33,156 nucleotides of DNA from Micrococcales bacterium. GTDB lineage: Bacteria > Actinomycetota > Actinomycetes > Actinomycetales > Cellulomonadaceae. Position 1 is the first letter of the stretch. Each line of letters begins with the position of its first letter. The position numbers and the translations under genes are program-made. The stretch covers positions 1 to 33,156 of the forward strand of contig JAJUHG010000004.1 in the NCBI GenBank assembly GCA_029267995.1, written 5' to 3'. The notes under the pieces were generated by a model, which saw only the letters and a program-made list of their open reading frames with translations, was not told the origin of the DNA and did not search any database. Positions 24,980-32,479 of the stretch are shown piece after piece.

Positions 24980-26107
24980 GTGCCACCTCCTGAACCGCAG
25001 CGCACCTCGGCCCTGGGGGCGCGCGTGCGTCGCACGCTCGCGCTGCGCGCGCGGGTACGGCAGGGCAGGGTCCGCGTGCGGGCCGCGCTCCTGCCGGTCG
25101 CGCAGGCGTGCGTCGCGGCAGGCATCGCGTACGCGATCGCGTTCTACGGACTTGGGCACACCTACCCGTTCTTCGCCGCGATCGTCGCGTGGGTCACGCT
25201 GGGCTTCGAGCCGTTCCGCGAGGTGCGCAAGGTTGCCGAGCTGACGATCGGGGTCGCGATCGGCGTCCTGCTCGGCGACCTGCTCGTCCACCTCATCGGT
25301 GCGGGGTGGTGGCAGGTCGCGCTCGTCCTGGGCGTCTCGGCGCTCCTCGCGCGCTTCCTCGACCGCGGTCCGGCCCTGACGATGCAGGCCGGGGTCCAGT
25401 CGATCGTCATCGTGGGGCTGCCCGCGTTCGTCGCGACGAGCGGGCCGCTCGGGCGGTGGCTCGACGCGCTCGTGGGTGGGCTCGTCGCGCTCACCGTCGT
25501 GGTGCTGACACCCACCGACGTGCGTTCGCGGCCACGCAAGGCAGCGCGCGCCGCGCTCGTCGACCTCACCGAGGTGCTCGAGGTGCTCGCGCGCGGGCTG
25601 CGCTCGGGCTCGGTCGAGGACGTCGAGGAGTCGCTCGTGCGCGGACGTGCGTCCGAGCCCGCGCTCGAGGAGTGGCGGGACGCGGTACGGGGGGCGGCCG
25701 ACCTCGCCCGGGTGACCCCGCGCGGCCGTGCCCGGCGGCCCGAGCTCGAGCGGCTCCGGGTGGGTGCGGTGCTCGCCGACCGCGCGATGCGCTCGGCGCG
25801 GGTCGTCTCGAGGCGCGCGCTCGCCCCGGTGCGGCGAGGTGCCGAGCTGCCACAGCTCGCGGAGGTCGTCGAAGAGCTCGCGGCGGGAACCGGTGAGCTC
25901 GCCGAGGCTCTCGGGGGAGGTCTCGACACGCGTGCTGCGCGCGCACGGCTCGCGGCGGCCGGGGCGCAGCTCGACCCGTTCACGCTCGGGGAGGAGGACT
26001 GGCAGGCGCAGGCCCTCGTGCTCGTGCTGCGCTCGCTCGCGGTCGACCTTCAGGAAGCAGCGGGGGCGTCGGGCGAGGACGCGCGTTCCGCGCTGCCGCC
26101 GCTCTAG
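24980..26107 (+). CDS. FUSC family membrane protein
   Basis: This 375-residue protein has an Arg-rich N-terminus, then four to five membrane segments (ALLPVAQACVAAGIAYAIAF, YPFFAAIVAWVTLGF, ELTIGVAIGVLLGDLLVHL, WQVALVLGVSALLARFL, WLDALVGGLVALTVVVL) and a ~190-residue helical cytoplasmic domain. FEPFREVRKVAELTIGVAIG is typical of FUSC/aromatic acid exporter-like proteins, which may export aromatic or other small acids as dimers; here only half the length of AaeB is present. GTG 24980 is fixed by TACGCT (24968-24973), 6 bases before it. It is separate from ygfZ. Confidence 0.82.
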   Translation: MPPPEPQRTSALGARVRRTLALRARVRQGRVRVRAALLPVAQACVAAGIAYAIAFYGLGHTYPFFAAIVAWVTLGFEPFREVRKVAELTIGVAIGVLLGDLLVHLIGAGWWQVALVLGVSALLARFLDRGPALTMQAGVQSIVIVGLPAFVATSGPLGRWLDALVGGLVALTVVVLTPTDVRSRPRKAARAALVDLTEVLEVLARGLRSGSVEDVEESLVRGRASEPALEEWRDAVRGAADLARVTPRGRARRPELERLRVGAVLADRAMRSARVVSRRALAPVRRGAELPQLAEVVEELAAGTGELAEALGGGLDTRAARARLAAAGAQLDPFTLGEEDWQAQALVLVLRSLAVDLQEAAGASGEDARSALPPL

Positions 26108-26155
26108 GCCGTCGTGCCTGTACAGCGCGCGAGGTTGTCGTTGTACCGTGTGCGC

Positions 26156-26452
26156 ATGGAGGTCTCGGTCAGCAAGCTGCGCGCGGAGCTCAAGGACTGG
26201 ATCGACGCTGCCCGGCGGGGCGAGGACGTCGTCATCACCGACCGGGGCGTCCCGGTCGCCCGGCTCACGGGGGTCGAGTCGGCCGACCTCATCAGCCGGC
26301 TCCAGCAGGAAGGGCTCATCACGGCCCCCGCGGCCGACCGGCCCGCGGCCACGCCCCTGTCACGCGGTGACGGCTCGCGAGAGCACCGTGAGCGTGAGGT
26401 GCCCAGGACGCAGGGGCCGCTCTCGGACCTCGCCCGTCGGCTCCGCCGCTGA
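26156..26452 (+). CDS. Phd/YefM-type antitoxin
   Basis: The 98-residue protein has the Phd/YefM DNA-binding N-terminus (MEVSVSKLRAELKDWIDAAR, then GEDVVITDRGVPVARLTG), followed by a flexible, charged C-terminus (from about residue 55) that should bind and mask the toxin. The ATG at 26156 has no ribosome binding site, but TACCGT (26144-26149) is 6 bases upstream. The PIN-domain gene starts 7 bases after its stop. Antitoxins of this type usually repress their own promoter; the sequence around 26120-26155 shows no strong palindrome. Confidence 0.87.
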   Translation: MEVSVSKLRAELKDWIDAARRGEDVVITDRGVPVARLTGVESADLISRLQQEGLITAPAADRPAATPLSRGDGSREHREREVPRTQGPLSDLARRLRR

Positions 26453-26459
26453 GGACGCC

Positions 26460-26879
26460 GTGGCGCACGTCTACTTCCACCCGGGTGCCCTCGTGTACCT
26501 GTGCACGGCCACGTCCGGTACGGACCTCGCGGCCGAGCTGTGGAACGGCGCCGACCTCGTCGCGAGCTCGCAGGTCTCCGACCTCGAGGTGCGCACCGTG
26601 CTCGCGGGCGGGCACCGCCTCGGCAAGCTCGAGCAGCGGGCGTTCGACGCCGCGACGGCGCGCTGGCGCGACATGCGGCGCGGGCTGTGGCAGATCGACC
26701 TGTCCCCCCGGGTGACGGAGCGAGCGGCCGAGCTCGCGGCCCACCACGCCTTGCGCCCGACGGACGCGATCCATCTCGCGAGCGTCGAGCTGCTCGATGC
26801 GCCGGGCCTCGTCGTGCTCGGCTGGGGGGAGCAGTTCGTCGCAGCCGCCCGCGCCGAGGGGCACACGGTCCTCGCGTGA
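26460..26879 (+). CDS. PIN-domain protein (VapC-like) with altered active site
   Basis: This 139-residue protein is a VapC-type PIN domain, the family of RNase toxins that cut tRNA or rRNA using four acidic residues and Mg2+. It starts at GTG 26460 and begins MAHVYFHPGALVYL; the first strand normally reads YxDTSALxKL, so the first catalytic Asp is His7. The Glu in SDLEVRTVL (Glu43) and the Asp in LRPTDAIHLAS (Asp102) are kept. The last site, usually xxDxxL after the final strand, reads LGWGEQF with no Asp at the expected position. Paired with a Phd/YefM antitoxin. It may be a weakened or inactive toxin. Confidence 0.82.
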   Translation: MAHVYFHPGALVYLCTATSGTDLAAELWNGADLVASSQVSDLEVRTVLAGGHRLGKLEQRAFDAATARWRDMRRGLWQIDLSPRVTERAAELAAHHALRPTDAIHLASVELLDAPGLVVLGWGEQFVAAARAEGHTVLA

Positions 26880-26922
26880 CCTTCCCGCCCGCCAGCGTGC
26901 CCCGCTCGCGTAGGCTCGCCGC

Positions 26923-27258
26923 GTGATCTGGCAGATTCAGGCCTTCGTCTTCCTGACCCTCGCCCTCGTGATCTTCGGCGTGTGCCTGTGGGCGTTCGTC
27001 GACGTGCTGCGGCGACCGGCCGCCGCGTTCCCGTGGGCCTCGAAGCGCTCGCGGGGGTTCTGGCTCGCGATCACCGCCGCCGCGACGGCGATCAGCTTCG
27101 TCACGATCCCCGCGCCGATCGGCGTGAGCTTCCTCGACCCGATCTTCGGTTTCGCCGCCGCGGTCGCCGCGGGGATCTACCTCGCGGACGTGCGCCCCGC
27201 GGTGCGGGGCTACCATGCGCCGGGACGGGGCAGCTCGGGGCGCGGAGGCGGCTGGTGA
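26923..27258 (+). CDS. DUF2516 membrane protein
   Basis: This 111-residue protein has three predicted membrane segments ([55 protein letters not shown]) and an early [18 protein letters not shown] loop typical of the actinobacterial DUF2516 family, function unknown. GTG 26923 is fixed by TAGGCT (26911-26916) 6 bases upstream. The stop overlaps the dtd GTG (GTGA), so the two are translated together. Confidence 0.88.
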   Translation: MIWQIQAFVFLTLALVIFGVCLWAFVDVLRRPAAAFPWASKRSRGFWLAITAAATAISFVTIPAPIGVSFLDPIFGFAAAVAAGIYLADVRPAVRGYHAPGRGSSGRGGGW

Positions 27259-27680
27259 AGGCGGTCGTCCAGCGCGTGACGCGGGCGAGCGTCACGGTCG
27301 ACGGCGAGTTGGTCGGCGCGATCACGCGCCCCGGGCTCCTCGCGCTCGTCGGCGTGACGCACGACGACGGCCCCGCGCAGGTCGAGCAGATCGCCCGCAA
27401 GATCGCCGAGCTGCGCATCCTGCGCGACGAACGCTCGGTGCTCGACGAGGGTGCGCCCGTGCTCGTGGTGAGCCAGTTCACGCTCTACGGCGAGGCGCGC
27501 AAGGGGCGTCGTCCGACATGGAACGCCGCGGCGCCGGGCCCGGTCGCGGAACCGCTCGTGGACGCCGTCGTCGAGGCGCTGCGCGAGCGCGGCCTCGAGG
27601 TCGCGACGGGGCGCTTCGGGGCGATGATGCAGGTCGAGCTCGTCAACGACGGCCCGTTCACGATCCTGCTCGAGGCCTGA
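27255..27680 (+). CDS. dtd: D-aminoacyl-tRNA deacylase
   Basis: Dtd removes D-amino acids (such as D-Tyr) and wrongly attached glycine from tRNA. The 141-residue protein begins [18 protein letters not shown] and has the two invariant active-site motifs [12 protein letters not shown] and [14 protein letters not shown] (the NxGPxT cross-subunit motif, Thr as the key residue). Length is normal for the family. GTG 27255 overlaps the DUF2516 stop. It is convergent with the DUF4180 gene, with three bases between stop codons. Confidence 0.96.
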   Translation: MKAVVQRVTRASVTVDGELVGAITRPGLLALVGVTHDDGPAQVEQIARKIAELRILRDERSVLDEGAPVLVVSQFTLYGEARKGRRPTWNAAAPGPVAEPLVDAVVEALRERGLEVATGRFGAMMQVELVNDGPFTILLEA

Positions 27681-27683
27681 CCG

Positions 27684-28049
27684 TCACGCGGTGAGGCGCG
27701 CGCGCAGCTCGGCGAGGTCGCGCACGAACCACACGTGCGTCCCCTCGTTGGACTCGCGCACGAAGTCCGCGAGCGCCCGACTGGCCGTGACGAACCGGGT
27801 CACGTCACCGACGACGGCGACCTGGACCCGGTAGTTCACGAACTTCTGGAGCGCCTCACCTGCCAGGCCCGTGCGCAGGTCGAAGAACTCCTCGGCGAGG
27901 CGGCTCACAGGGATCGCGACGCACGACGTCGGCTCGGCCTCGCCCCACAGCTGGCCGATCACGTCGAGGAAGTCCTGCGTCGAGGAGAGTGGGGCGCCGT
28001 CGTCGAGCACGAGGACGCGGGCCGTGCCCGCGGTGAGGATCTGGCTCAT
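27684..28049 (-). CDS. DUF4180 protein
   Basis: This 121-residue soluble protein matches the DUF4180 pattern: DGAPLSSTQDFLDVIGQLW, CVAIPVSRLAEEFFDLRTGLAGEALQKFVNY and VQVAVVGDVTRFVTASRALADFVRESN. The fold resembles small STAS-like alpha/beta domains, but no biochemical role is known. ATG 28049 is set by TAGCCT six bases upstream on the minus strand (plus 28056-28061) with no ribosome binding site. It is divergent from the ABC/XRE operon. Confidence 0.85.
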   Translation of the reverse strand: MSQILTAGTARVLVLDDGAPLSSTQDFLDVIGQLWGEAEPTSCVAIPVSRLAEEFFDLRTGLAGEALQKFVNYRVQVAVVGDVTRFVTASRALADFVRESNEGTHVWFVRDLAELRARLTA

Positions 28050-28113
28050 GCCGGGAGGCTAGGCGCCCTCTGCCGCGCGGGCGAGCGCATATCCGCCCGT
28101 CAGGGTCGTCCTG

Positions 28114-28146
28114 TTGACACGATGAGATGTAGCAGGTCTACTACAT
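28114..28146 (+). promoter_or_regulatory. Promoter and pseudo-palindromic operator of the ABC/XRE operon
   Basis: A consensus -35 TTGACA (28114-28119) is followed after 17 bases by TCTACT (28137-28142). Overlapping the spacer and -10 is the pseudo-palindrome ATGTAGCA-GGTC-TACTACAT (28127-28146; 7 of 8 arm positions match). It is an AT-rich island in GC-rich DNA. The small XRE regulator encoded at the end of the operon is the natural candidate to bind it. Confidence 0.65.
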
Positions 28147-28170
28147 TTCGGAACAGAGAGGGGATGAGTC

Positions 28171-29094
28171 ATGAGCGATCCGGTCATCGAGGTCGACGAC
28201 CTGCGCATGCGCTACGGCGCGAAGGACGTGCTCACCGGCGTCGACTTCCACGTCGGGCGCGGCGAGGTCGTCGCGCTGCTCGGCCCCAACGGTGCCGGCA
28301 AGACCACGACCATCGAGATCCTCGAAGGGTTCCGCAGCCGTTCCGACGGGCGCGTGCGGGTCCTCGGGGAGGATCCTGCGACCGCGCCGCAGTCCTGGCG
28401 CGCCGGCATCGGCATCGTCCTGCAGTCCTGGCGCGACCACGGACGTTGGTCGGTGCGCGCCCTCCTCGAGCACCTCGGGGAGTTCTACGCGCCCTACTCG
28501 ACCCCTGAGCGTCGTCGGCCGCGCGACACCGACGAGCTGCTCGCGACCGTCGGCCTCGACGGTCTCGCGGACCGTCGCATCGCCAAGCTCTCGGGCGGCG
28601 AGCGGCGCCGGCTCGACGTCGCGATCGGGATCGTCGGGCGACCCGAGGTGCTCTTCCTCGACGAGCCGACCGCGGGCTTCGACCCCGAGGCCCGCCGCGA
28701 CTTCCACGACATCGTGCACGGCCTCGTCGACCTCGACGACACGTCGATCCTGCTCACGACCCACGACCTCGCGGAGGCGGAGAAGCTCGCCGACCGCATC
28801 CTCATCCTCTCCCGCGGGCGCATCGTCGCCGACGGCAGTCCCGCCCAGCTCGCCCGAGAGGCGGCCGGGTCCTCCGAGGTGCGCTGGACGCGTGGCGGGG
28901 AGAGCTTCGTGCACGCTGACCACGACGCGACGGCGTTCGTCCGCGGGCTCTTCGCGCAGTACGGCGAGGAGATCACGGACCTCGAGGTGACCCGCTCGAG
29001 CCTCGAGGAGACGTACATGGCGCTCGTGCACCGCCACGAGGCCGCCGAGGACGCCGTCGGCGACCTCGAGCCCACGGAAGGAGCGGCGCGATGA
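28171..29094 (+). CDS. ABC transporter ATP-binding protein, drug-exporter type
   Basis: The 307-residue DrrA-type ATPase has Walker A GPNGAGKT (38-45), Q-loop in GIVLQSWRD, signature LSGGERRRL, Walker B VLFLDEPTAGFDP and switch His in LTTHDLAEAEKLADR. The C-terminal part ends SLEETYMALV before a short acidic tail. AGAGAGGGGATG precedes ATG 28171. It is the first gene of a three-gene operon (ATPase, permease, XRE regulator), each joined to the next by overlapping stop/start codons. The substrate is unknown; the type usually exports drugs, lipids or peptides. Confidence 0.93.
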   Translation: MSDPVIEVDDLRMRYGAKDVLTGVDFHVGRGEVVALLGPNGAGKTTTIEILEGFRSRSDGRVRVLGEDPATAPQSWRAGIGIVLQSWRDHGRWSVRALLEHLGEFYAPYSTPERRRPRDTDELLATVGLDGLADRRIAKLSGGERRRLDVAIGIVGRPEVLFLDEPTAGFDPEARRDFHDIVHGLVDLDDTSILLTTHDLAEAEKLADRILILSRGRIVADGSPAQLAREAAGSSEVRWTRGGESFVHADHDATAFVRGLFAQYGEEITDLEVTRSSLEETYMALVHRHEAAEDAVGDLEPTEGAAR

Positions 29095-29945
29095 ACCCCC
29101 GAGCCCACGCGATCAAGGTCGGCGTGAAGCGCGGCTGGACCGAGTTCAAGCTCTCGCTGCGCGCACCCGACGACCTCTCCTTCTACCTGCTGTGGGCAGG
29201 CGGGCTGCTCGTCTTCCTCTTCCTCAACCGCCACAGCACGGTCGAGGGCACGGGGCTGAGCGCGTCCGTCGTCGCGCTGCCCGGCGTGCTCGCGGCGATG
29301 ATCGCGTTCGGCGCCGTCGTCGGCCCCTCCTACCAGCTCGTGCTCGAGCGCGAGGACGGGACGCTGCTGCGAGCGAAGGCCGCGCCCTTCGGTCTCGACA
29401 GCTACGTCACGGGCCAGGTCGTGTACCAGTTCCTCGGGGTGCTGCCGATGCTCGTGCTGCTCCTCGTGCCCCCCGTGTTCTTCCTCGACGGGCTCGTGCC
29501 GCGCGGCGCCGTCGGCTGGCTCGCGGTCCTTGGCGTCGTCGTCCTCGGGACGCTCGCGATCCTGCCGGTCGGCTTCATCATCGGCTCGCTCGCGCGCAAG
29601 CCCTCGCACGTCACGACCGTCGCGATCCTGCCCGTCATGGGCATCGCCGCGATCTCGGGCGTCTTCTTCCCCATCACGGCGATGTGGGCCTGGGTGCAGG
29701 TCGTGGCCCAGGTGTTCCCGGTCTACTGGTTCGGCCACGCGCTGCGCTGGGCGTTCCTGCCGGACGGGGCGGGCGCCTTCGAGGCGGGCGGGCAGTGGAA
29801 CCTGCCCGGAGCGTTCGCCGTGATCGTGCTGTGGGGGCTCGTCGGGCTCGTGCTGTCGCCTCGTATCCTCGGCCGCATGGCGCGGCGCGAGTCGGGCTCG
29901 GCGGTCGAGGCGCGCAAGGCCGAGCGCATGCAGCGAGTCGGCTGA
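29091..29945 (+). CDS. ABC-2 type permease
   Basis: This 284-residue permease has about six membrane segments and the ABC-2 coupling stretch [25 protein letters not shown]. The late segments include [33 protein letters not shown], usual for DrrB-like proteins. The ATG at 29091 overlaps the ATPase stop (ATGA), and its TGA overlaps the XRE gene ATG. The C-terminal tail is basic. It partners the ATPase encoded before it. Confidence 0.92.
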   Translation: MNPRAHAIKVGVKRGWTEFKLSLRAPDDLSFYLLWAGGLLVFLFLNRHSTVEGTGLSASVVALPGVLAAMIAFGAVVGPSYQLVLEREDGTLLRAKAAPFGLDSYVTGQVVYQFLGVLPMLVLLLVPPVFFLDGLVPRGAVGWLAVLGVVVLGTLAILPVGFIIGSLARKPSHVTTVAILPVMGIAAISGVFFPITAMWAWVQVVAQVFPVYWFGHALRWAFLPDGAGAFEAGGQWNLPGAFAVIVLWGLVGLVLSPRILGRMARRESGSAVEARKAERMQRVG

Positions 29946-30169
29946 TGAGCGAGCTCGTCCACAACCGCATCGCCGTGCTGCGTGCGGAGCGCAAGATCAG
30001 CCGGCGCGAGCTCGCCGAGGTGCTCGGCGTGCACTACCAGACGATCGGGTACCTCGAGCGCGGCGAGTACTCCCCGAGCCTGCACCTCGCGCTGCGCATC
30101 GCCGCCTACTTCGAGGTGCCCGTCGAGGTCGTGTTCTCGACCGAGCCGTTCCCCCGGATCGGCAGCTGA
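29945..30169 (+). CDS. Small XRE-family regulator
   Basis: This 74-residue protein is little more than one Cro/C1 helix-turn-helix: [59 protein letters not shown]. Members of this short XRE type are often the last gene of ABC exporter operons. The ATG at 29945 overlaps the permease stop. It is the likely regulator of the promoter at 28114-28146; whether it represses or activates cannot be told. Confidence 0.88.
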   Translation: MSELVHNRIAVLRAERKISRRELAEVLGVHYQTIGYLERGEYSPSLHLALRIAAYFEVPVEVVFSTEPFPRIGS

Positions 30170-30234
30170 GCCGGGCGCTGCAGCGTGAGGCTGCACGGGC
30201 TGCTGCGCCGGGGGATCTCCGGCACGCTGGGTGC

Positions 30235-30801
30235 ATGACGACGGTGAGCTTCCAAGGGGTGCGCGTCGAGGCGGTCCGCGGGGACATCACGCGCGAGCGC
30301 GTCGACGCGATCGTGAACGCGGCGAGCTCGGCGCTCCTCGGCGGGGGCGGGGTCGACGGGGCGATCCACGCGGCGGCGGGGCCGGAGCTCCTCGCCGAGT
30401 GCCGCGAGCTGCGCTCAACGACGCTGCCGGACGGGTTGCCCACGGGAGAGGCCGTCGCGACGGGCGCCGGCCGGCTCGCCGCCCGCTGGGTCGTGCACAC
30501 CGTGGGTCCCGACGCGCGTCGCGGTCAGCGCGACCCGGCCCTCCTCGCGTCGTGCTTCACGCGCAGCCTCGAGGTCGCGGCCGGGCTCGGTGCACGGTCG
30601 ATCGCTTTCCCGGCCGTGAGCGCCGGGATCTTCGGCTGGTCCGTCGACGACGTCGCGGCCGTCGCCGTGGGGGCCGTGCGCGTGGGGGGGGTGGGGGCCC
30701 CCGCCGACGACGGCGCCCCGCACCTCACGCTCGTGCGGTTCGTGCTCTTCTCCTCAGACGCCCTGGCCGCCTTCGACGGCGCGCTCGCGACCTACGCCTG
30801 A
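30235..30801 (+). CDS. Macro-domain protein (ADP-ribose/O-acetyl-ADP-ribose type)
   Basis: This 188-residue macro domain has the ADP-ribose-binding pattern [44 protein letters not shown], and [20 protein letters not shown], as in MacroD/YmdB-like enzymes that hydrolyse O-acetyl-ADP-ribose or remove ADP-ribose from proteins or nucleic acids. ATG 30235 has no ribosome binding site; CACGCT lies 6 bases upstream. Near the C-terminus the coding sequence holds a run of eight G (30684-30691) followed by five more after a T, encoding VGGVGAP. It stands alone between two unrelated units. Confidence 0.9.
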   Translation: MTTVSFQGVRVEAVRGDITRERVDAIVNAASSALLGGGGVDGAIHAAAGPELLAECRELRSTTLPDGLPTGEAVATGAGRLAARWVVHTVGPDARRGQRDPALLASCFTRSLEVAAGLGARSIAFPAVSAGIFGWSVDDVAAVAVGAVRVGGVGAPADDGAPHLTLVRFVLFSSDALAAFDGALATYA

Positions 30802-30867
30802 CCCCTCCCGCCCCAGCCCGGCGGGGCGCGGTGGGGGATAAAAGGACGGTCGTGCTATTTTGTGCGG

Positions 30868-31521
30868 GTGACGGAGGTGCTGAGCAAGGGCGAGCGCACG
30901 CGGGAGGCCGTGCTCGCGCGCGCCGTCGAGGAGGCGGCGCGCATCGGCGTCGGAGGGCTCACGATCGGCTCGCTCGCCGCCGCGACCGGGATGTCGAAGA
31001 GCGGGCTCTACGCGCACTTCGGCTCGAAGGAGTCGCTCCAGCTCGCCGTCCTCGAGGCGGCGGGAGCCGAGTTCGCCACGAGCGTCGTCGTCCCCGCCCT
31101 GAGTGCGCCGCGCGGCCTCGAGCGGCTGCGGACGCTCGTCGACCTGTGGCTCACGTGCGGTCGGCGCCGTCAGCCGGGGGGCTGCCTCATCGTCAAGGCC
31201 GGTGCCGAGCTCGACGACCAGCCGGGCGCCGTGCGCGACCACCTGCGCGGGATGCACGCGCGGCTCGCGGACTCGCTCGAGCGCGTCGTGGCGGGCGCGA
31301 TCGCAACCGGCGAGCTCGCACCGACGACGGACACGGCGCGGTTCGCGAGCGACGTGTACGCCGTCATGCTCGGCTTCTACCACTCCTACCGCCTCCTCGA
31401 GGACCCGCAGGCCGAGGAGCGCACCCGCGCCGCGATCGAGGCACTCATCGCCGCCTCGCGCCCGGACCGCGCGCCGCACGACCTGCCCACGACCCCCGAC
31501 CCGCCGTCGTCGGCGAGCTAG
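30868..31521 (+). CDS. TetR family regulator
   Basis: The 217-residue TetR protein has an N-terminal helix-turn-helix (VEEAARIGVGGLTIGSLAAATGMSKSGLYAHFGSKESLQLAVL) and a ligand-binding C-terminal domain with RLRTLVDLWLTCGRRRQPGGCLIVKAGAELDD. GTG 30868 is preferred over GTG 30862 because TATTTT (30856-30861) lies 6 bases before it, the leaderless spacing. The tail (after about 195) is Pro/Ser-rich. The alpha/beta hydrolase gene follows 10 bases after the stop, so the regulator probably controls the hydrolase and itself. The ligand is unknown. Confidence 0.88.
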   Translation: MTEVLSKGERTREAVLARAVEEAARIGVGGLTIGSLAAATGMSKSGLYAHFGSKESLQLAVLEAAGAEFATSVVVPALSAPRGLERLRTLVDLWLTCGRRRQPGGCLIVKAGAELDDQPGAVRDHLRGMHARLADSLERVVAGAIATGELAPTTDTARFASDVYAVMLGFYHSYRLLEDPQAEERTRAAIEALIAASRPDRAPHDLPTTPDPPSSAS

Positions 31522-31531
31522 GAACCCCGCC

Positions 31532-32440
31532 ATGAGCTTCAGCCAACCCCAACGCGCGTCCCGCTCGCGCGCCGCCCGCGCCCGCTACGCCCTCCAGCTC
31601 GCGGCGCTGCGCGCCCAGTTCGCGGCCCTCGACCGATTGCGCCCCGACGCGAGCGCCGCGAGGGCGATGTCGATCTGGACGACGCTGCCGGGCAACGCGG
31701 GACGGCGCAAGGACTTCCGGCCCGGCCCCGGCGAGGTGTTCCGCCTCGAGACGTCCCGGGGCGGCGAGACCGTCGTCGAGTCGTGGGGTGACGGGCCTGT
31801 CGTGTACCTCGTCCACGGGTGGGGCGGCTGGCGCGGGCAGCTCGGGGAGTTCGTCGCGCCGCTCGTCGGGCTCGGCCACCGGGTCGTCGCGTTCGACGCA
31901 CCGAGCCACGGCGAGGCCGGACCCGGCGTGCTCGGGGCCGGCAAGGGGACGATCGTGGAGATGATCGAGGCGCTCGAGGCCGTCGCGAAGCACGTCGGCC
32001 CGGCGGCCGGCCTCGTCGGGCACTCGCTCGGGTGCCACGTCGCCTCGGCCGTCGTGCACCGCGGGGTCCCGGCCGAGCGGCTCGCGCTGATCGCCCCGAG
32101 CAACGACTTCGGGGAGATCATCGACCAGTTCGCGGGAATCCTCGGCTTCGGTGAGGCCACGGCCTCGCGCATGGAACGGATCATGGTGGACTTCCTCGCC
32201 GAGCCGATCTCGGCCTTCGACCTCCCGCCGCTCGGGGCCGACGGCGCCATGCCGCCCACCCTCGTCGTCCACGACCGGCTCGACAAGGAGACCTCGTTCG
32301 CCGTCGGGGAGCGGCTCGCCGCGGCATGGCCCTCGGCCCGGCTCCTGGCCACGGAAGGCCTCGGGCACCAGCGCATCCTCGCCGACGACGGCGTCGTGCG
32401 CGCCGTCGTCGACTTCGTCACGGGTTCGGGCGAGGGCTAG
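31532..32440 (+). CDS. Alpha/beta hydrolase
   Basis: The 302-residue protein has a ~90-residue basic/helical N-terminal extension and then an alpha/beta hydrolase core: YLVHGWGGWRGQLGEFV (oxyanion region), VAFDAPSHGEAGPG, the nucleophile elbow GLVGHSLGCHVA (Ser), acid in VVHDRLDKETSF and a late His in EGLGHQRILADD. It is likely an esterase or related hydrolase; the substrate is unknown. ATG 31532 follows the TetR stop by 10 bases, with GGAA upstream. Many relatives sit beside TetR genes and may detoxify the TetR ligand. Confidence 0.88.
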   Translation: MSFSQPQRASRSRAARARYALQLAALRAQFAALDRLRPDASAARAMSIWTTLPGNAGRRKDFRPGPGEVFRLETSRGGETVVESWGDGPVVYLVHGWGGWRGQLGEFVAPLVGLGHRVVAFDAPSHGEAGPGVLGAGKGTIVEMIEALEAVAKHVGPAAGLVGHSLGCHVASAVVHRGVPAERLALIAPSNDFGEIIDQFAGILGFGEATASRMERIMVDFLAEPISAFDLPPLGADGAMPPTLVVHDRLDKETSFAVGERLAAAWPSARLLATEGLGHQRILADDGVVRAVVDFVTGSGEG

Positions 32441-32479
32441 ACCCGCGGCCTCGCGCGGCGGCGGGACGATCCGGGCCGC

